DNA of 64,000 nt, from NCBI RefSeq assembly GCF_963576545.1, contig NW_026870456.1, positions 434,001 through 498,000 on the forward strand, given 5' to 3'. This DNA comes from Limanda limanda (lineage: Eukaryota > Chordata > Actinopteri > Pleuronectiformes > Pleuronectidae). Below, one piece after another: positions 47,584-61,241 of this stretch. Under the pieces are notes generated by a model, which saw nothing but the letters and a program-made list of their open reading frames with translations, was not told the DNA's origin and searched no databases. Numbering within the stretch: the stretch's first letter is position 1; the number at the start of each line of letters is the position of its first letter. Made by a program: the position numbers and the translations under genes.

Positions 47584-48227
47584 AAGTCTCTCCGACCTTC
47601 ACAAAAAAAGTTATTCAAGAATATCTCTTTCTCCTATGTGCTTTCATCCCTCACCCTAACCCTAACCCTTCCGAAAGTCGGAGAAGCTCAAGGATGGTAC
47701 CGATCGATGCGCGCTACCCCATTTAGTGGGGGTAGAGCCTACTTGCAAGTCTCTCCGACCTTCACAAAAAAAGTTATTCAAGAATATCTCCTCAGATTTG
47801 GGGGAATTTCGTCGGTCGACCTCTTCCGAAGGTCGTACAAGCTCGGGGATGGTACCAATCGATCCGCAGGACCCAAATTAGTCCAGATGCAACCACTTTC
47901 CAAGTCTCTCCGACCTTCACAAAAAAAGTTATTCAAGAATATCTCTTTCTCCTATGTGCTTTCATCCCTAACCCTAACCCTAACCCTTCCGAAAGTCGGA
48001 GAAGCTCAAGGATGGTACCGATCGATGCGCGCAACCCCATTTAGTGGGGGTAGAGCCTACTTGCAAGTCTCTCCGACCTTCACAAAAAAAGTTATTCAAG
48101 AATATCTCTTTCTCCTATGTGCTTTCATCCCTAACCCTAACCCTAACCCTTCCGAAAGTCGGAGAAGCTCAAGGATGGTACCGATCGATGCGCGCTACCC
48201 CATTTAGTGGGGGTAGAGCCTACTTGC

Positions 48228-51200
48228 AAGTCTCTCCGACCTTCACAAAAAAAGTTATTCAAGAATATCTCCTCAGATTTGGGGGAATTTCGTCGGTCGA
48301 CCTCTTCCGAAGGTCGTACAAGCTCGGGGATGGTACCAATCGATCCGCAGGACCCAAATTAGTCCAGATGCAACCACTTTCCAAGTCTCTCCGACCTTCA
48401 CAAAAAAAGTTATTCAAGAATATCTCTTTCTCCTATGTGCTTTCATCCCTAACCCTAACCCTAACCCTTCCGAAAGTCGGAGAAGCTCAAGGATGGTACC
48501 GATCGATGCGCGCTACCCCATTTAGTGGGGGTAGAGCCTACTTGCAAGTCTCTCCGACCTTCACAAAAAAAGTTATTCAAGAATATCTCTTTCTCCTATG
48601 TGCTTTCATCCCTAACCCTAACCCTAACCCTTCCGAAAGTCGGAGAAGCTCAAGGATGGTAACGATCGATGCGCGCTACCCCATTTAGTGGGGGTAGAGC
48701 CTACTTGCAAGTCTCTCCGACCTTCACAAAAAAAGTTATTCAAGAATATCTCTTTCTCCTATGTGCTTTCATCCCTAACCCTAACCCTAACCCTTCCGAA
48801 AGTCGGAGAAGCTCAAGGATGGTACCGATCGATGCGCGCTACCCCATTTAGTGGGGGTAGAGCCTACTTGCAAGTCTCTCCGACCTTCACAAAAAAAGTT
48901 ATTCAAGAATATCTCTTTCTCCTATGTGCTTTCATCCCTAACCCTAACCCTAACCCTTCCGAAAGTCGGAGAAGCTCAAGGATGGTACCGATCGATGCGC
49001 GCTACCCCATTTAGTGGGGGTAGAGCCTACTTGCAAGTCTCTCCGACCTTCACAAAAAAAGTTATTCAAGAATATCTCCTCAGATTTGGGGGAATTTCGT
49101 CGGTCGACCTCTTCCGAAGGTCGTACAAGCTCGGGGATGGTACCAATCGATCCGCAGGACCCAAATTAGTCCAGATGCAACCACTTTCCAAGTCTCTCCG
49201 ACCTTCACAAAAAAAGTTATTCAAGAATATCTCTTTCTCCTATGTGCTTTCATCCCTAACCCTAACCCTAACCCTTCCGAAAGTCGGAGAAGCTCAAGGA
49301 TGGTACCGATCGATGCGCGCAACCCCATTTAGTGGGGGTAGAGCCTACTTGCAAGTCTCTCCGACCTTCACAAAAAAAGTTATTCAAGAATATCTCTTTC
49401 TCCTATGTGCTTTCATCCCTAACCCTAACCCTTCCGAAAGTCGGAGAAGCTCAAGGATGGTACCGATCGATGCGCGCTACCCCATTTAGTGGGGGTAGAG
49501 CCTACTTGCAAGTCTCTCCGACCTTCACAAAAAAAGTTATTCAAGAATATCTCTTTCTCCTATGTGCTTTCATCCCTAACCCTAACCCTAACCCTTCCGA
49601 AAGTCGGAGAAGCTCAAGGATGGTAACGATCGATGCGCGCTACCCCATTTAGTGGGGGTAGAGCCTACTTGCAAGTCTCTCCGACCTTCACAAAAAAAGT
49701 TATTCAAGAATATCTCCTCAGATTTGGGGGAATTTCGTCGGTCGACCTCTTCCGAAGGTCGTACAAGCTCGGGGATGGTACCAATCGATCCGCAGGACCC
49801 AAATTAGTCCAGATGCAACCACTTTCCAAGTCTCTCCGACCTTCACAAAAAAAGTTATTCAAGAATATCTCTTTCTCCTATGTGCTTTCATCCCTAACCC
49901 TAACCCTAACCCTTCCGAAAGTCGGAGAAGCTCAAGGATGGTACCGATCGATGCGCGCTACCCCATTTAGTGGGGGTAGAGCCTACTTGCAAGTCTCTCC
50001 GACCTTCACAAAAAACGTTATTCAAGAATATCTCTTTCTCCTATGTGCTTTCATCCCTAACCCTAACCCTAACCCTTCCGAAAGTCGGAGAAGCTCAAGG
50101 ATGGTACCGATCGATGCGCGCTACCCCATTTAGTGGGGGTAGAGCCTACTTGCAAGTCTCTCCGACCTTCACAAAAAAAGTTATTCAAGAATATCTCCTC
50201 AGATTTGGGGGAATTTCGTCGGTCGACCTCTTCCGAAGGTCGTACAAGCTCGGGGATGGTACCAATCGATCCGCAGGACCCAAATTAGTCCAGATGCAAC
50301 CACTTTCCAAGTCTCTCCGACCTTCACAAAAAAAGTTATTCAAGAATATCTCTTTCTCCTATGTGCTTTCATCCCTAACCCTAACCCTAACCCTTCCGAA
50401 AGTCGGAGAAGCTCAAGGATGGTACCGATCGATGCGCGCTACCCCATTTAGTGGGGGTAGAGCCTACTTGCAAGTCTCTCCGACCTTCACAAAAAAAGTT
50501 ATTCAAGAATATCTCTTTCTCCTATGTGCTTTCATCCCTAACCCTAACCCTTCCGAAAGTCGGAGAAGCTCAAGGATGGTACCGATCGATGCGCGCTACC
50601 CCATTTAGTGGGGGTAGAGCCTACTTGCAAGTCTCTCCGACCTTCACAAAAAAAGTTATTCAAGAATATCTCTTTCTCCTATGTGCTTTCATCCCTAACC
50701 CTAACCCTAACCCTTCCGAAAGTCGGAGAAGCTCAAGGATGGTACCGATCGATGCGCGCTACCCCATTTAGTGGGGGTAGAGCCTACTTGCAAGTCTCTC
50801 CGACCTTCACAAAAAAAGTTATTCAAGAATATCTCCTCAGATTTGGGGGAATTTCGTCGGTCGACCTCTTCCGAAGGTCGTACAAGCTCGGGGATGGTAC
50901 CAATCGATCCGCAGGACCCAAATTAGTCCAGATGCAACCACTTTCCAAGTCTCTCCGACCTTCACAAAAAAAGTTATTCAAGAATATCTCTTTCTCCTAT
51001 GTGCTTTCATCCCTAACCCTAACCCTAACCCTTCCGAAAGTCGGAGAAGCTCAAGGATGGTACCGATCGATGCGCGCAACCCCATTTAGTGGGGGTAGAG
51101 CCTACTTGCAAGTCTCTCCGACCTTCACAAAAAAAGTTATTCAAGAATATCTCTTTCTCCTATGTGCTTTCATCCCTAACCCTAACCCTTCCGAAAGTCG

Positions 51201-54200
51201 GAGAAGCTCAAGGATGGTACCGATCGATGCGCGCTACCCCATTTAGTGGGGGTAGAGCCTACTTGCAAGTCTCTCCGACCTTCACAAAAAAAGTTATTCA
51301 AGAATATCTCTTTCTCCTATGTGCTTTCATCCCTAACCCTAACCCTAACCCTTCCGAAAGTCGGAGAAGCTCAAGGATGGTAACGATCGATGCGCGCTAC
51401 CCCATTTAGTGGGGGTAGAGCCTACTTGCAAGTCTCTCCGACCTTCACAAAAAAAGTTATTCAAGAATATCTCTTTCTCCTATGTGCTTTCATCCCTAAC
51501 CCTAACCCTAACCCTTCCGAAAGTCGGAGAAGCTCAAGGATGGTACCGATCGATGCGCGCTACCCCATTTAGTGGGGGTAGAGCCTACTTGCAAGTCTCT
51601 CCGACCTTCACAAAAAAAGTTATTCAAGAATATCTCCTCAGATTTGGGGGAATTTCGTCGGTCGACCTCTTCCGAAGGTCGTACAAGCTCGGGGATGGTA
51701 CCAATCGATCCGCAGGACCCAAATTAGTCCAGATGCAACCACTTTTCAAGTCTCTCCGACCTTCACAAAAAAAGTTATTCAAGAATATCTCTTTCTCCTA
51801 TGTGCTTTCATCCCTAACCCTAACCCTAACCCTTCCGAAAGTCGGAGAAGCTCAAGGATGGTACCGATCGATGCGCGCTACCCCATTTAGTGGGGGTAGA
51901 GCCTACTTGCAAGTCTCTCCGACCTTCACAAAAAACGTTATTCAAGAATATCTCTTTCTCCTATGTGCTTTCATCCCTAACCCTAACCCTAACCCTTCCG
52001 AAAGTCGGAGAAGCTCAAGGATGGTACCGATCGATGCGCGCTACCCCATTTAGTGGGGGTAGAGCCTACTTGCAAGTCTTTCCGACCTTCACAAAAAAAG
52101 TTATTCAAGAATATCTCCTCAGATTTGGGGGAATTTCGTCGGTCGACCTCTTCCGAAGGTCGTACAAGCTCGGAGATGGTACCAATCGATCCGCAGGACC
52201 CAAATTAGTCCAGATGCAACCACTTTCCAAGTCTCTCCGACCTTCACAAAAAAAGTTATTCAAGAATATCTCTTTCTCCTATGTGCTTTCATCCCTAACC
52301 CTAACCCTAACCCTTCCGAAAGTCGGAGAAGCTCAAGGATGGTACCGATCGATGCGCGCTACCCCATTTAGTGGGGGTAGAGCCTACTTGCAAGTCTCTC
52401 CGACCTTCACAAAAAAAGTTATTCAAGAATATCTCTTTCTCCTATGTGCTTTCATCCCTAACCCTAACCCTTCCGAAAGTCGGAGAAGCTCAAGGATGGT
52501 ACCGATCGATGCGCGCTACCCCATTTAGTGGGGGTAGAGCCTACTTGCAAGTCTCTCCGACCTTCACAAAAAACGTTATTCAAGAATATCTCTTTCTCCT
52601 ATGTGCTTTCATCCCTAACCCTAACCCTAACCCTTCCGAAAGTCGGAGAAGCTCAAGGATGGTACCGATCGATGCGCGCTACCCCATTTAGTGGGAGTAG
52701 AGCCTACTTGCAAGTCTCTCCGACCTTCACAAAAAAAGTTATTCAAGAATATCTCCTCAGATTTGGGGGAATTTCGTCGGTCGACCTCTTCCGAAGGTCG
52801 TACAAGCTCGGGGATGGTACCAATCGATCCGCAGGACCCAAATTAGTACAGATGCAACCACTTTTCAAGTCTCTCCGACCTTCACAAAAAAAGTTATTCA
52901 AGAATATCTCTTTCTCCTATGTGCTTTCATCCCTAACCCTAACCCTAACCCTTCCGAAAGTCGGAGAAGCTCAAGGATGGTACCGATCGATGCGCGTTAC
53001 CCCATTTAGTGGGGGTAGAGCCTACTTGCAAGTCTCTCCGACCTTCACAAAAAAAGTTATTCAAGAATATCTCTTTCTCCTATGTGCTTTCATCCCTAAC
53101 CCTAACCCTTCCGAAAGTCGGAGAAGCTCAAGGATGGTACCGATCGATGCGCGCTACCCCATTTAGTGGGGGTAGAGCCTACTTGCAAGTCTCTCCGACC
53201 TTCACAAAAAACGTTATTCAAGAATATCTCTTTCTCCTATGTGCTTTCATCCCTAACCCTAACCCTAACCCTTCCGAAAGTCGGAGAAGCTCAAGGATGG
53301 TACCGATCGATGCGCGCAACCCCATTTAGTGGGGGTAGAGCCTACTTGCAAGTCTCTCCGACCTTCACAAAAAAAGTTATTCAAGAATATCTCTTTCTCC
53401 TATGTGCTTTCATCCCTAACCCTAACCCTAACCCTTCCGAAAGTCGGAGAAGCTCAAGGATGGTACCGATCGATGCGCGCTACCCCATTTAGTGGGGGTA
53501 GAGCCTACTTGCAAGTCTCTCCGACCTTCACAAAAAAAGTTATTCAAGAATATCTCTTTCTCCTATGTGCTTTCATCCCTAACCCTAACCCTAACCCTTC
53601 CGAAAGTCGGAGAAGCTCAAGGATGGTAACGATCGATGCGCGCTACCCCATTTAGTGGGGGTAGAGCCTACTTGCAAGTCTCTCCGACCTTCACAAAAAA
53701 AGTTATTCAAGAATATCTCTTTCTCCTATGTGCTTTCATCCCTAACCCTAACCCTAACCCTTCCGAAAGTCGGAGAAGCTCAAGGATGGTACCGATCGAT
53801 GCGCGCTACCCCATTTAGTGGGGGTAGAGCCTACTTGCAAGTCTCTCCGACCTTCACAAAAAAAGTTATTCAAGAATATCTCCTCAGATTTGGGGGAATT
53901 TCGTCGGTCGACCTCTTTCGAAGGTCGTACAAGCTCGGGGATGGTACCAATCGATCCGCAGGACCCAAATTAGTCCAGATGCAACCACTTTCCAAGTCTC
54001 TCCGACCTTCACAAAAAAAGTTATTCAAGAATATCTCTTTCTCCTATGTGCTTTTATCCCTAACCCTAACCCTAACCCTTCCGAAAGTCGGAGAAGCTCA
54101 AGGATGGTACCGATCGATGCGCGCTACCCCATTTAGTGGGGGTAGAGCCTACTTGCAAGTCTCTCCGACCTTCACAAAAAACGTTATTCAAGAATATCTC

Positions 54201-56414
54201 TTTCTCCTATGTGCTTTCATCCCTAACCCTAACCCTAACCCTTCCGAAAGTCGGAGAAGCTCAAGGATGGTACCGATCGATGCGCGCTACCCCATTTAGT
54301 GGGGGTAGCGCCTACTTGCAAGTCTCTCCGACCTTCACAAAAAAAGTTATTCAAGAATATCTCCTCAGATTTGGGGGAATTTCGTCGGTCGACCTCTTCC
54401 GAAGGTCGTACAAGCTCGGGGATGGTACCAATCGATCCGCAGGACCCAAATTAGTCCAGATGCAACCACTTTCCAAGTCTCTCCGACCTTCACAAAAAAA
54501 GTTATTCAAGAATATCTCTTTCTCCTATGTGCTTTCATCCCTAACCCTAACCCTAACCCTTCCGAAAGTCGGAGAAGCTCAAGGATGGTACTGATCGATG
54601 CGCGCTACCCCATTTAGTGGGGGTAGAGCCTACTTGCAAGTCTCTCCGACCTTCACAAAAAAAGTTATTCAAGAATATCTCTTTCTCCTATGTGCTTTCA
54701 TCCCTAACCCTAACCCTAACCCTTCCGAAAGTCGGAGAAGCTCAAGGATGGTACCGATCGATGCGCGCTACCCCATTTAGTGGGGGTAGAGCCTACTTGC
54801 AAGTCTCTCCGACCTTCACAAAAAAAGTTATTCAAGAATATCTCTTTCTCCTATGTGCTTTCATCCCTAACCCTAACCCTAACCCTTCCGAAAGTCGGAG
54901 AAGCTCAAGGATGGTACCGATCGATGCGCGCTACCCCATTTAGTGGGGGTAGAGCCTACTTGCAAGTCTCTCCGACCTTCACAAAAAAAGTTATTCAAGA
55001 ATATCTCCTCAGATTTGGGGGAATTTCGTCGGTCGACCTCTTCCGAAGGTCGTACAAGCTCGGGGATGGTACCAATCGATCCGCAGGACCCAAATTAGTC
55101 CAGATGCAACCACTTTCCAAGTCTCTCCGACCTTCACAAAAAAAGTTATTCAAGAATATCTCTTTCTCCTATGTGCTTTCAGCCCTAACCCTAACCCTAA
55201 CCCTTCCGAAAGTCGGAGAAGCTCAAGGATGGTACTGATCGATGCGCGCAACCCCATTTAGTGGGGTTAGAGCCTACTTGCAAGTCTCTCCGACCTTCAC
55301 AAAAAAAGTTATTCAAGAATATCTCTTTCTCCTATGTGCTTTCATCCCTAACCCTAACCCTAACCCTTCCGAAAGTCGGAGAAGCTCAAGGATGGTACCG
55401 ATCGATGCGCGCTACCCCATTTAGTGGGGGTAGAGCCTACTTGCAAGTCTCTCCGACCTTCACAAAAAAAGTTATTCAAGAATATCTCTTTCTCCTATGT
55501 GCTTTCATCCCTAACCCTAACCCTAACCCTTCCGAAAGTCGGAGAAGCTCAAGGATGGTACCGATCGATGCGCGCTACCCCATTTAGTGGGGGTAGAGCC
55601 TACTTGCAAGTCTCTCTGACCTTCACAAAAAAAGTTATTCAAGAATATCTCTTTCTCCTATGTGCTTTCATCCCTAACCCTAACCCTAACCCTTCCGAAA
55701 GTCGGAGAAGCTCAAGGATGGTACCGATCGATGCGCGCTACCCCATTTAGTGGGGGTAGAGCCTACTTGCAAGTCTCTCCGACCTTCACAAAAAAAGTTA
55801 TTCAAGAATATCTCTTTCTCCTATGTGCTTTCATCCCTAACCCTAACCCTAACCCTTCCGAAAGTCGGAGAAGCTCAAGGATGGTACCGATCGATGCGCG
55901 CTACCCCATTTAGTGGGGGTAGAGCCTACTTGCAAGTCTCTCCGACCTTCACAAAAAAAGTTATTCAAGAATATCTCCTCAGATTTGGGGGAATTTCGTC
56001 GGTCGACCTCTTCCGAAGGTCGTACAAGCTCGGGGATGGTACCAATCGATCCGCAGGACCCAAATTAGTCCAGATGCAACCACTTTCCAAGTCTCTCCGA
56101 CCTTCACAAAAAAAGTTATTCAAGAATATCTCTTTCTCCTATGTGCTTTCATCCCTAACCCTAACCCTAACCCTTCCGAAAGTCGGAGAAGCTCAAGGAT
56201 GGTACCGATCGATGCGCGCTACCCCATTTAGTGGGGGTAGAGCCTACTTGCAAGTCTCTCCGACCTTCACAAAAAACGTTATTCAAGAATATCTCTTTCT
56301 CCTATGTGCTTTCATCCCTAACCCTAACCCTAACCCTTCCGAAAGTCGGAGAAGCTCAAGAATGGTACCGATCGATGCGCGCTACACCATTTAGTGGGGG
56401 TAGAGCCTACTTGC
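48228..56414 (+). repeat. Array domain VI
   Basis: B monomers start at 48228, 49035, 49673, 50154, 50792, 51593, 52074, 52712, 53839, 54320, 54964 and 55934. Five one-hexamer-short A copies fall at 49353, 50472, 51110, 52392 and 53030, each the second A after a B, so they form a position-specific series. AAAAAACGTT A copies return (50013, 51932, 52573, 53210, 54181 and 56276 in the next unit boundary). B copies at 51593 and 52712 share ACTTTTCAAG at the end, 1119 bp apart. Confidence 0.78.
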
Positions 56415-59400
56415 AAGTCTCTCCGACCTTCACAAAAAAAGTTATTCAAGAATATCTCCTCAGATTTGGGGGAATTTCGTCGGTCGACCTCTTCCGAAGG
56501 TCGTACAAGCTCGGGGATGGTACCAATCGATCCGCAGGACCCAAATTAGTCCAGATGCAACCACTTTCCAAGTCTCTCCGACCTTCACAAAAAAAGTTAT
56601 TCAAGAATATCTCTTTCTCCTATGTGCTTTCATCCCTAACCCTAACCCTAACCCTTCCGAAAGTCGGAGAAGCTCAAGGATGGTACCGATCGATGCGCGC
56701 TACCCCATTTAGTGGGGGTAGAGCCTACTTGCAAGTCTCTCCGACCTTCACAAAAAAAGTTATTCAAGAATATCTCTTTCTCCTATGTGCTTTCATCCCT
56801 AACCCTAACCCTAACCCTTCCGAAAGTCGGAGAAGCTCAAGGATGGTACCGATCGATGCGCGCTACCCCATTTAGTGGGGGTAGAGCCTACTTGCAAGTC
56901 TCTCCGACCTTCACAAAAAAAGTTATTCAAGAATATCTCTTTCTCCTATGTGCTTTCATCCCTAACCCTAACCCTAACCCTTCCGAAAGTCGGAGAAGCT
57001 CAAGGATGGTACCGATCGATGCGTGCTACCCCATTTAGTGGGGGTAGAGCCTACTTGCAAGTCTCTCCGACCTTCACAAAAAAAGTTATTCAAGAATATC
57101 TCCTCAGATTTGGGGGAATTTCGTCGGTCGACCTCTTCCGAAGGTCGTACAAGCTCGGGGATGGTACCAATCGATCCGCAGGACCCAAATTAGTCCAGAT
57201 GCAACCACTTTCCAAGTCTCTCCGACCTTCACAAAAAAAGTTATTCAAGAATATCTCTTTCTCCTATGTGCTTTCATCCCTAACCCTAACCCTAACCCTT
57301 CCGAAAGGCGGAGAAGCTCAAAGATGGTACCGATCGATGCGCGCTACCCCATTTAGTGGGGGTAGAGCCTACTTGCAAGTCTCTCCGACCTTCACAAAAA
57401 AAGTTATTCAAGAATATCTCTTTCTCCTATGTGCTTTCATCCCTAACCCTAACCCTAACCCTTCCGAAAGTCGGAGAAGCTCAAGGATGGTACCGATCGA
57501 TGCGCGCTACCCCATTTAGTGGGGGTAGAGCCTACTTGCAAGTCTCTCCGACCTTCACAAAAAAAGTTATTCAAGAATATCTCCTCAGATTTGGGGGAAT
57601 TTCGTCGGTCGACCTCTTCCGAAGGTCGTACAAGCTCGGGGATGGTACCAATCGATCCGCAGGACCCAAATTAGTCCAGATGCAACCACTTTCCAAGTCT
57701 CTCCGACCTTCACAAAAAAAGTTATTCAAGAATATCTCTTTCTCCTATGTGCTTTCATCCCTAACCCTAACCCTAACCCTTCCGAAAGTCGGAGAAGCTC
57801 AAGGATGGTACCGATCGATGCGCGCTACCCCATTTAGTGGGGGTAGAGCCTACTTGCAAGTCTCTCCGACCTTCACCAAAAAAAGTTATTCAAGAATATC
57901 TCTTTCTCCTATGTGCTTTCATCCCTAACCCTAACCCTAACACTTCCGAAAGTCGGAGAAGCTCAAGGATGGTACCGATCGATGCGCGCTACCCCATTTA
58001 GTGGGGGTAAAGCCTACTTGCAAGTCTCTCCGACCTTCACAAAAAAAGTTATTCAAGAATATCTCTTTCTCCTATGTGCTTTCATCCCTAACCCTAACCC
58101 TAACCCTTCCGAAAGTCGGAGAAGCTCAAGGATGGTACCGATCGATGCGCGCTACCCCATTTAGTGGGGGTAGAGCCTACTTGCAAGTCTCTCCGACCTT
58201 CACAAAAAAAGTTATTCAAGAATATCTCCTCAGATTTGGGGGAATTTCGTCGGTCGACCTCTTCCGAAGGTCGTACAAGCTCGGGGATGGTACCAATCGA
58301 TCCGCAGGACCCAAATTAGTCCAGATGCAACCACTTTCCAAGTCTCTCCGACCTTCACAAAAAAAGTTATTCAAGAATATCTCTTTCTCCTATGTGCTTT
58401 CATCCCTAACCCTAACCCTAACCCTTCCGAAAGTCGGAAAAGCTCAAGGATGGTACCGATCGATGCGCGCAACCCCATTTAGTGGGGGTAGAGCCTACTT
58501 GCAAGTCTCTCCGACCTTCACAAAAAAAGTTATTCAAGAATATCTCTTTCTCCTATGTGCTTTCATCCCTAACCCTAACCCTAACCCTTCCGAAAGTCGG
58601 AGAAGCTCAAGGATGGTACCGATCGATGCGCGCTACCCCATTTAGTGGGGGTAGAGCCTACTTGCAAGTCTCTCCGACCTTCACAAAAAAAGTTATTCAA
58701 GAATATCTCTTTCTCCTATGTGCTTTCATACCTAACCCTAACCCTAACCCTTCCGAAAGTCGGAGAAGCTCAAGGATGGTACCGATCGATGCGCGCTACC
58801 CCATTTAGTGGGGGTAGAGCCTACTTGCAAGTCTCTCCGACCTTCACAAAAAAAGTTATTCAAGAATATCTCCTCAGATTTGGGGGAATTTCGTCGGTCG
58901 ACCTCTTCCGAAGGTCGTACAAGCTCGGGGATGGTACCAATCGATCCGCAGGACCCAAATTAGTCCAGATGCAACCACTTTCCAAGTCTCTCCGACCTTC
59001 ACAAAAAAAGTTATTCAAGAATATCTCTTTCTCCTATGTGCTTTCATCCCTAACCCTAACCCTAACCCTTCCGAAAGTCGGAGAAGCTCAAGGATTGTAC
59101 CGATCGATGCGCGCTACCCCATTTAGTGGGGGTAGAGCCTACTTGCAAGTCTCTCCGACCTTCACAAAAAAAGTTATTCAAGAATATCTCTTTCTCCTAT
59201 GTGCTTTCATCCCTAACCCTAACCCTAACCCTTCCGAAAGTCGGAGAAGCTCAAGGATGGTACCGATCGATGCGCGCTACCCCATTTAGTGGGGGTAGAG
59301 CCTACTTGCAAGTCTCTCCGACCTTCACAAAAAAAGTTATTCAAGAATATCTCTTTCTCCTATGTGCTTTCATCCCTAACCCTAACCCTAACCCTTCCGA

Positions 59401-61241
59401 AAGTCGGAGAAGCTCAAGGATGGTACCGATCGATGCGCGCTACCCCATTTAGTGGGGGTAGAGCCTACTTGCAAGTCTCTCCGACCTTCACAAAAAAAGT
59501 TATTCAAGAATATCTCCTCAGATTTGGGGGAATTTCGTCGGTCGACCTCTTCCGAAGGTCGTACAAGCTCGGGGATGGTACCAATCGATCCGCAGGACCC
59601 AAATTAGTCCAGATGCAACCACTTTCCAAGTCTCTCCGACCTTCACAAAAAAAGTTATTCAAGAATATCTCTTTCTCCTATGTGCTTTCATCCCTAACCC
59701 TAACCCTAACCCTTCCGAAAGTCGGAGAAGCTCAAGGATGGTACCGATCGATGCGCGCTACCCCATTTAGTGGGGGTAGAGCCTACTTGCAAGTCTCTCC
59801 GACCTTCACAAAAAAAGTTATTCAAGAATATCTCTTTCTCCTATGTGCTTTCATCCCTAACCCTAACCCTAACCCTTCCGAAAGTCGGAGAAGCTCAAGG
59901 ATGGTACCGATCGATGCGCGCTACCCCATTTAGTGGGGGTAGAGCCTACTTGCAAGTCTCTCCGACCTTCACAAAAAAAGTTATTCAAGAATATCTCTTT
60001 CTCCTATGTGCTTTCATCCCTAACCCTAACCCTAACCCTTCCGAAAGTCGGAGAAGCTCAAGGATGGTACCGATCGATGCGTGCTACCCCATTTAGTGGG
60101 GGTAGAGCCTACTTGCAAGTCTCTCCGACCTTCACAAAAAAAGTTATTCAAGAATATCTCCTCAGATTTGGGGGAATTTCGTCGGTCGACCTCTTCCGAA
60201 GGTCGTACAAGCTCGGGGATGGTACCAATCGATCCGCAGGACCCAAATTAGTCCAGATGCAACCACTTTCCAAGTCTCTCCGACCTTCACAAAAAAAGTT
60301 ATTCAAGAATATCTCTTTCTCCTATGTGCTTTCATCCCTAACCCTAACCCTAACCCTTCCGAAAGTCGGAGAAGCTCAAGGATGGTACCGATCGATGCGC
60401 GCTACCCCATTTAGTGGGGGTAGAGCCTACTTGCAAGTCTCTCCGACCTTCACAAAAAAAGTTATTCAAGAATATCTCTTTCTCCTATGTGCTTTCATCC
60501 CTAACCCTAACCCTAACCCTTCCGAAAGTCGGAGAAGCTCAAGGATGGTACCGATCGATGCGCGCTACCCCATTTAGTGGGGGTAGAGCCTACTTGCAAG
60601 TCTCTCCGACCTTCACAAAAAAAGTTATTCAAGAATATCTCCTCAGATTTGGGGGAATTTCGTCGGTCGACCTCTTGCGAAGGTCGTACAAGCTCGGGGA
60701 TGGTACCAATCGATCCGCAGGACCCAAATTAGTCCAGATGCAACCACTTTCCAAGTCTCTCCGACCTTCACAAAAAAAGTTATTCAAGAATATCTCTTTC
60801 TCCTATGTGCTTTCATCCCTAACCCTAACCCTAACCCTTCCGAAAGTCGGAGAAGCTCAAGGATGGTACCGATCGATGCGCGCTACCCCATTTAGTGGGG
60901 GTAGAGCCTACTTGCAAGTCTCTCCGACCTTCACAAAAAAAGTTATTCAAGAATATCTCTTTCTCCTATGTGCTTTCATCCCTAACCCTAACCCTAACAC
61001 TTCCGAAAGTCGGAGAAGCTCAAGGATGGTACCGATCGATGCGCGCTACCCCATTTAGTGGGGGTAAAGCCTACTTGCAAGTCTCTCCGACCTTCACAAA
61101 AAAAGTTATTCAAGAATATCTCTTTCTCCTATGTGCTTTCATCCCTAACCCTAACCCTAACCCTTCCGAAAGTCGGAGAAGCTCAAGGATGGTACCGATC
61201 GATGCGCGCTACCCCATTTAGTGGGGGTAGAGCCTACTTGC
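56415..61241 (+). repeat. Higher-order segment repeated at 3058-bp offset
   Basis: The monomer order from B 56415 to B 58185 (A runs 3, 2, 3) matches that from B 59473 to B 61242. GCGTGCTACC (near 57023 and 60081), CTAACACTTCC (57950 and 61006) and GGTAAAGCC (58009 and 61067) recur; the last two pairs are 1 bp nearer because of the insertion in the A at 57858. Confidence 0.85.
57858..58021 (+). repeat. A monomer with 1-bp insertion (164 bp)
   Basis: The core reads CTTCACCAAAAAAAG with one extra C. The same copy has CTAACACTTCC at the end of the tract, which breaks the fourth CCC, and is followed by GGTAAAGCC at its own hairpin. It is the only A with a non-hexamer length change. Confidence 0.9.

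Larger units (their letters stand above)
33591..48227 (+). repeat. Array domain V
   Basis: B monomers start at 33591, 33909, 34716, 35197, 35841, 36485, 37449, 37767, 38574, 39055, 39699, 40343, 40987, 41468, 42112, 42756, 43400, 43718, 44525, 45326, 45970, 46940 and 47747. The marker is CCATTAAGTGGGG in the hairpin loop (about 35488, 36132, 36770, 39346, 40634, 41759, 45618, 47232). GATGTGCGC and CAATGATGGTATCG are further shared variants. B-A-B with a single A occurs at 33591, 37449 and 43400. Nearly all B are GATCCGCAGG; the B at 45326 and 46940 are GATCTGCAGG and belong to a duplication. Confidence 0.78.
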
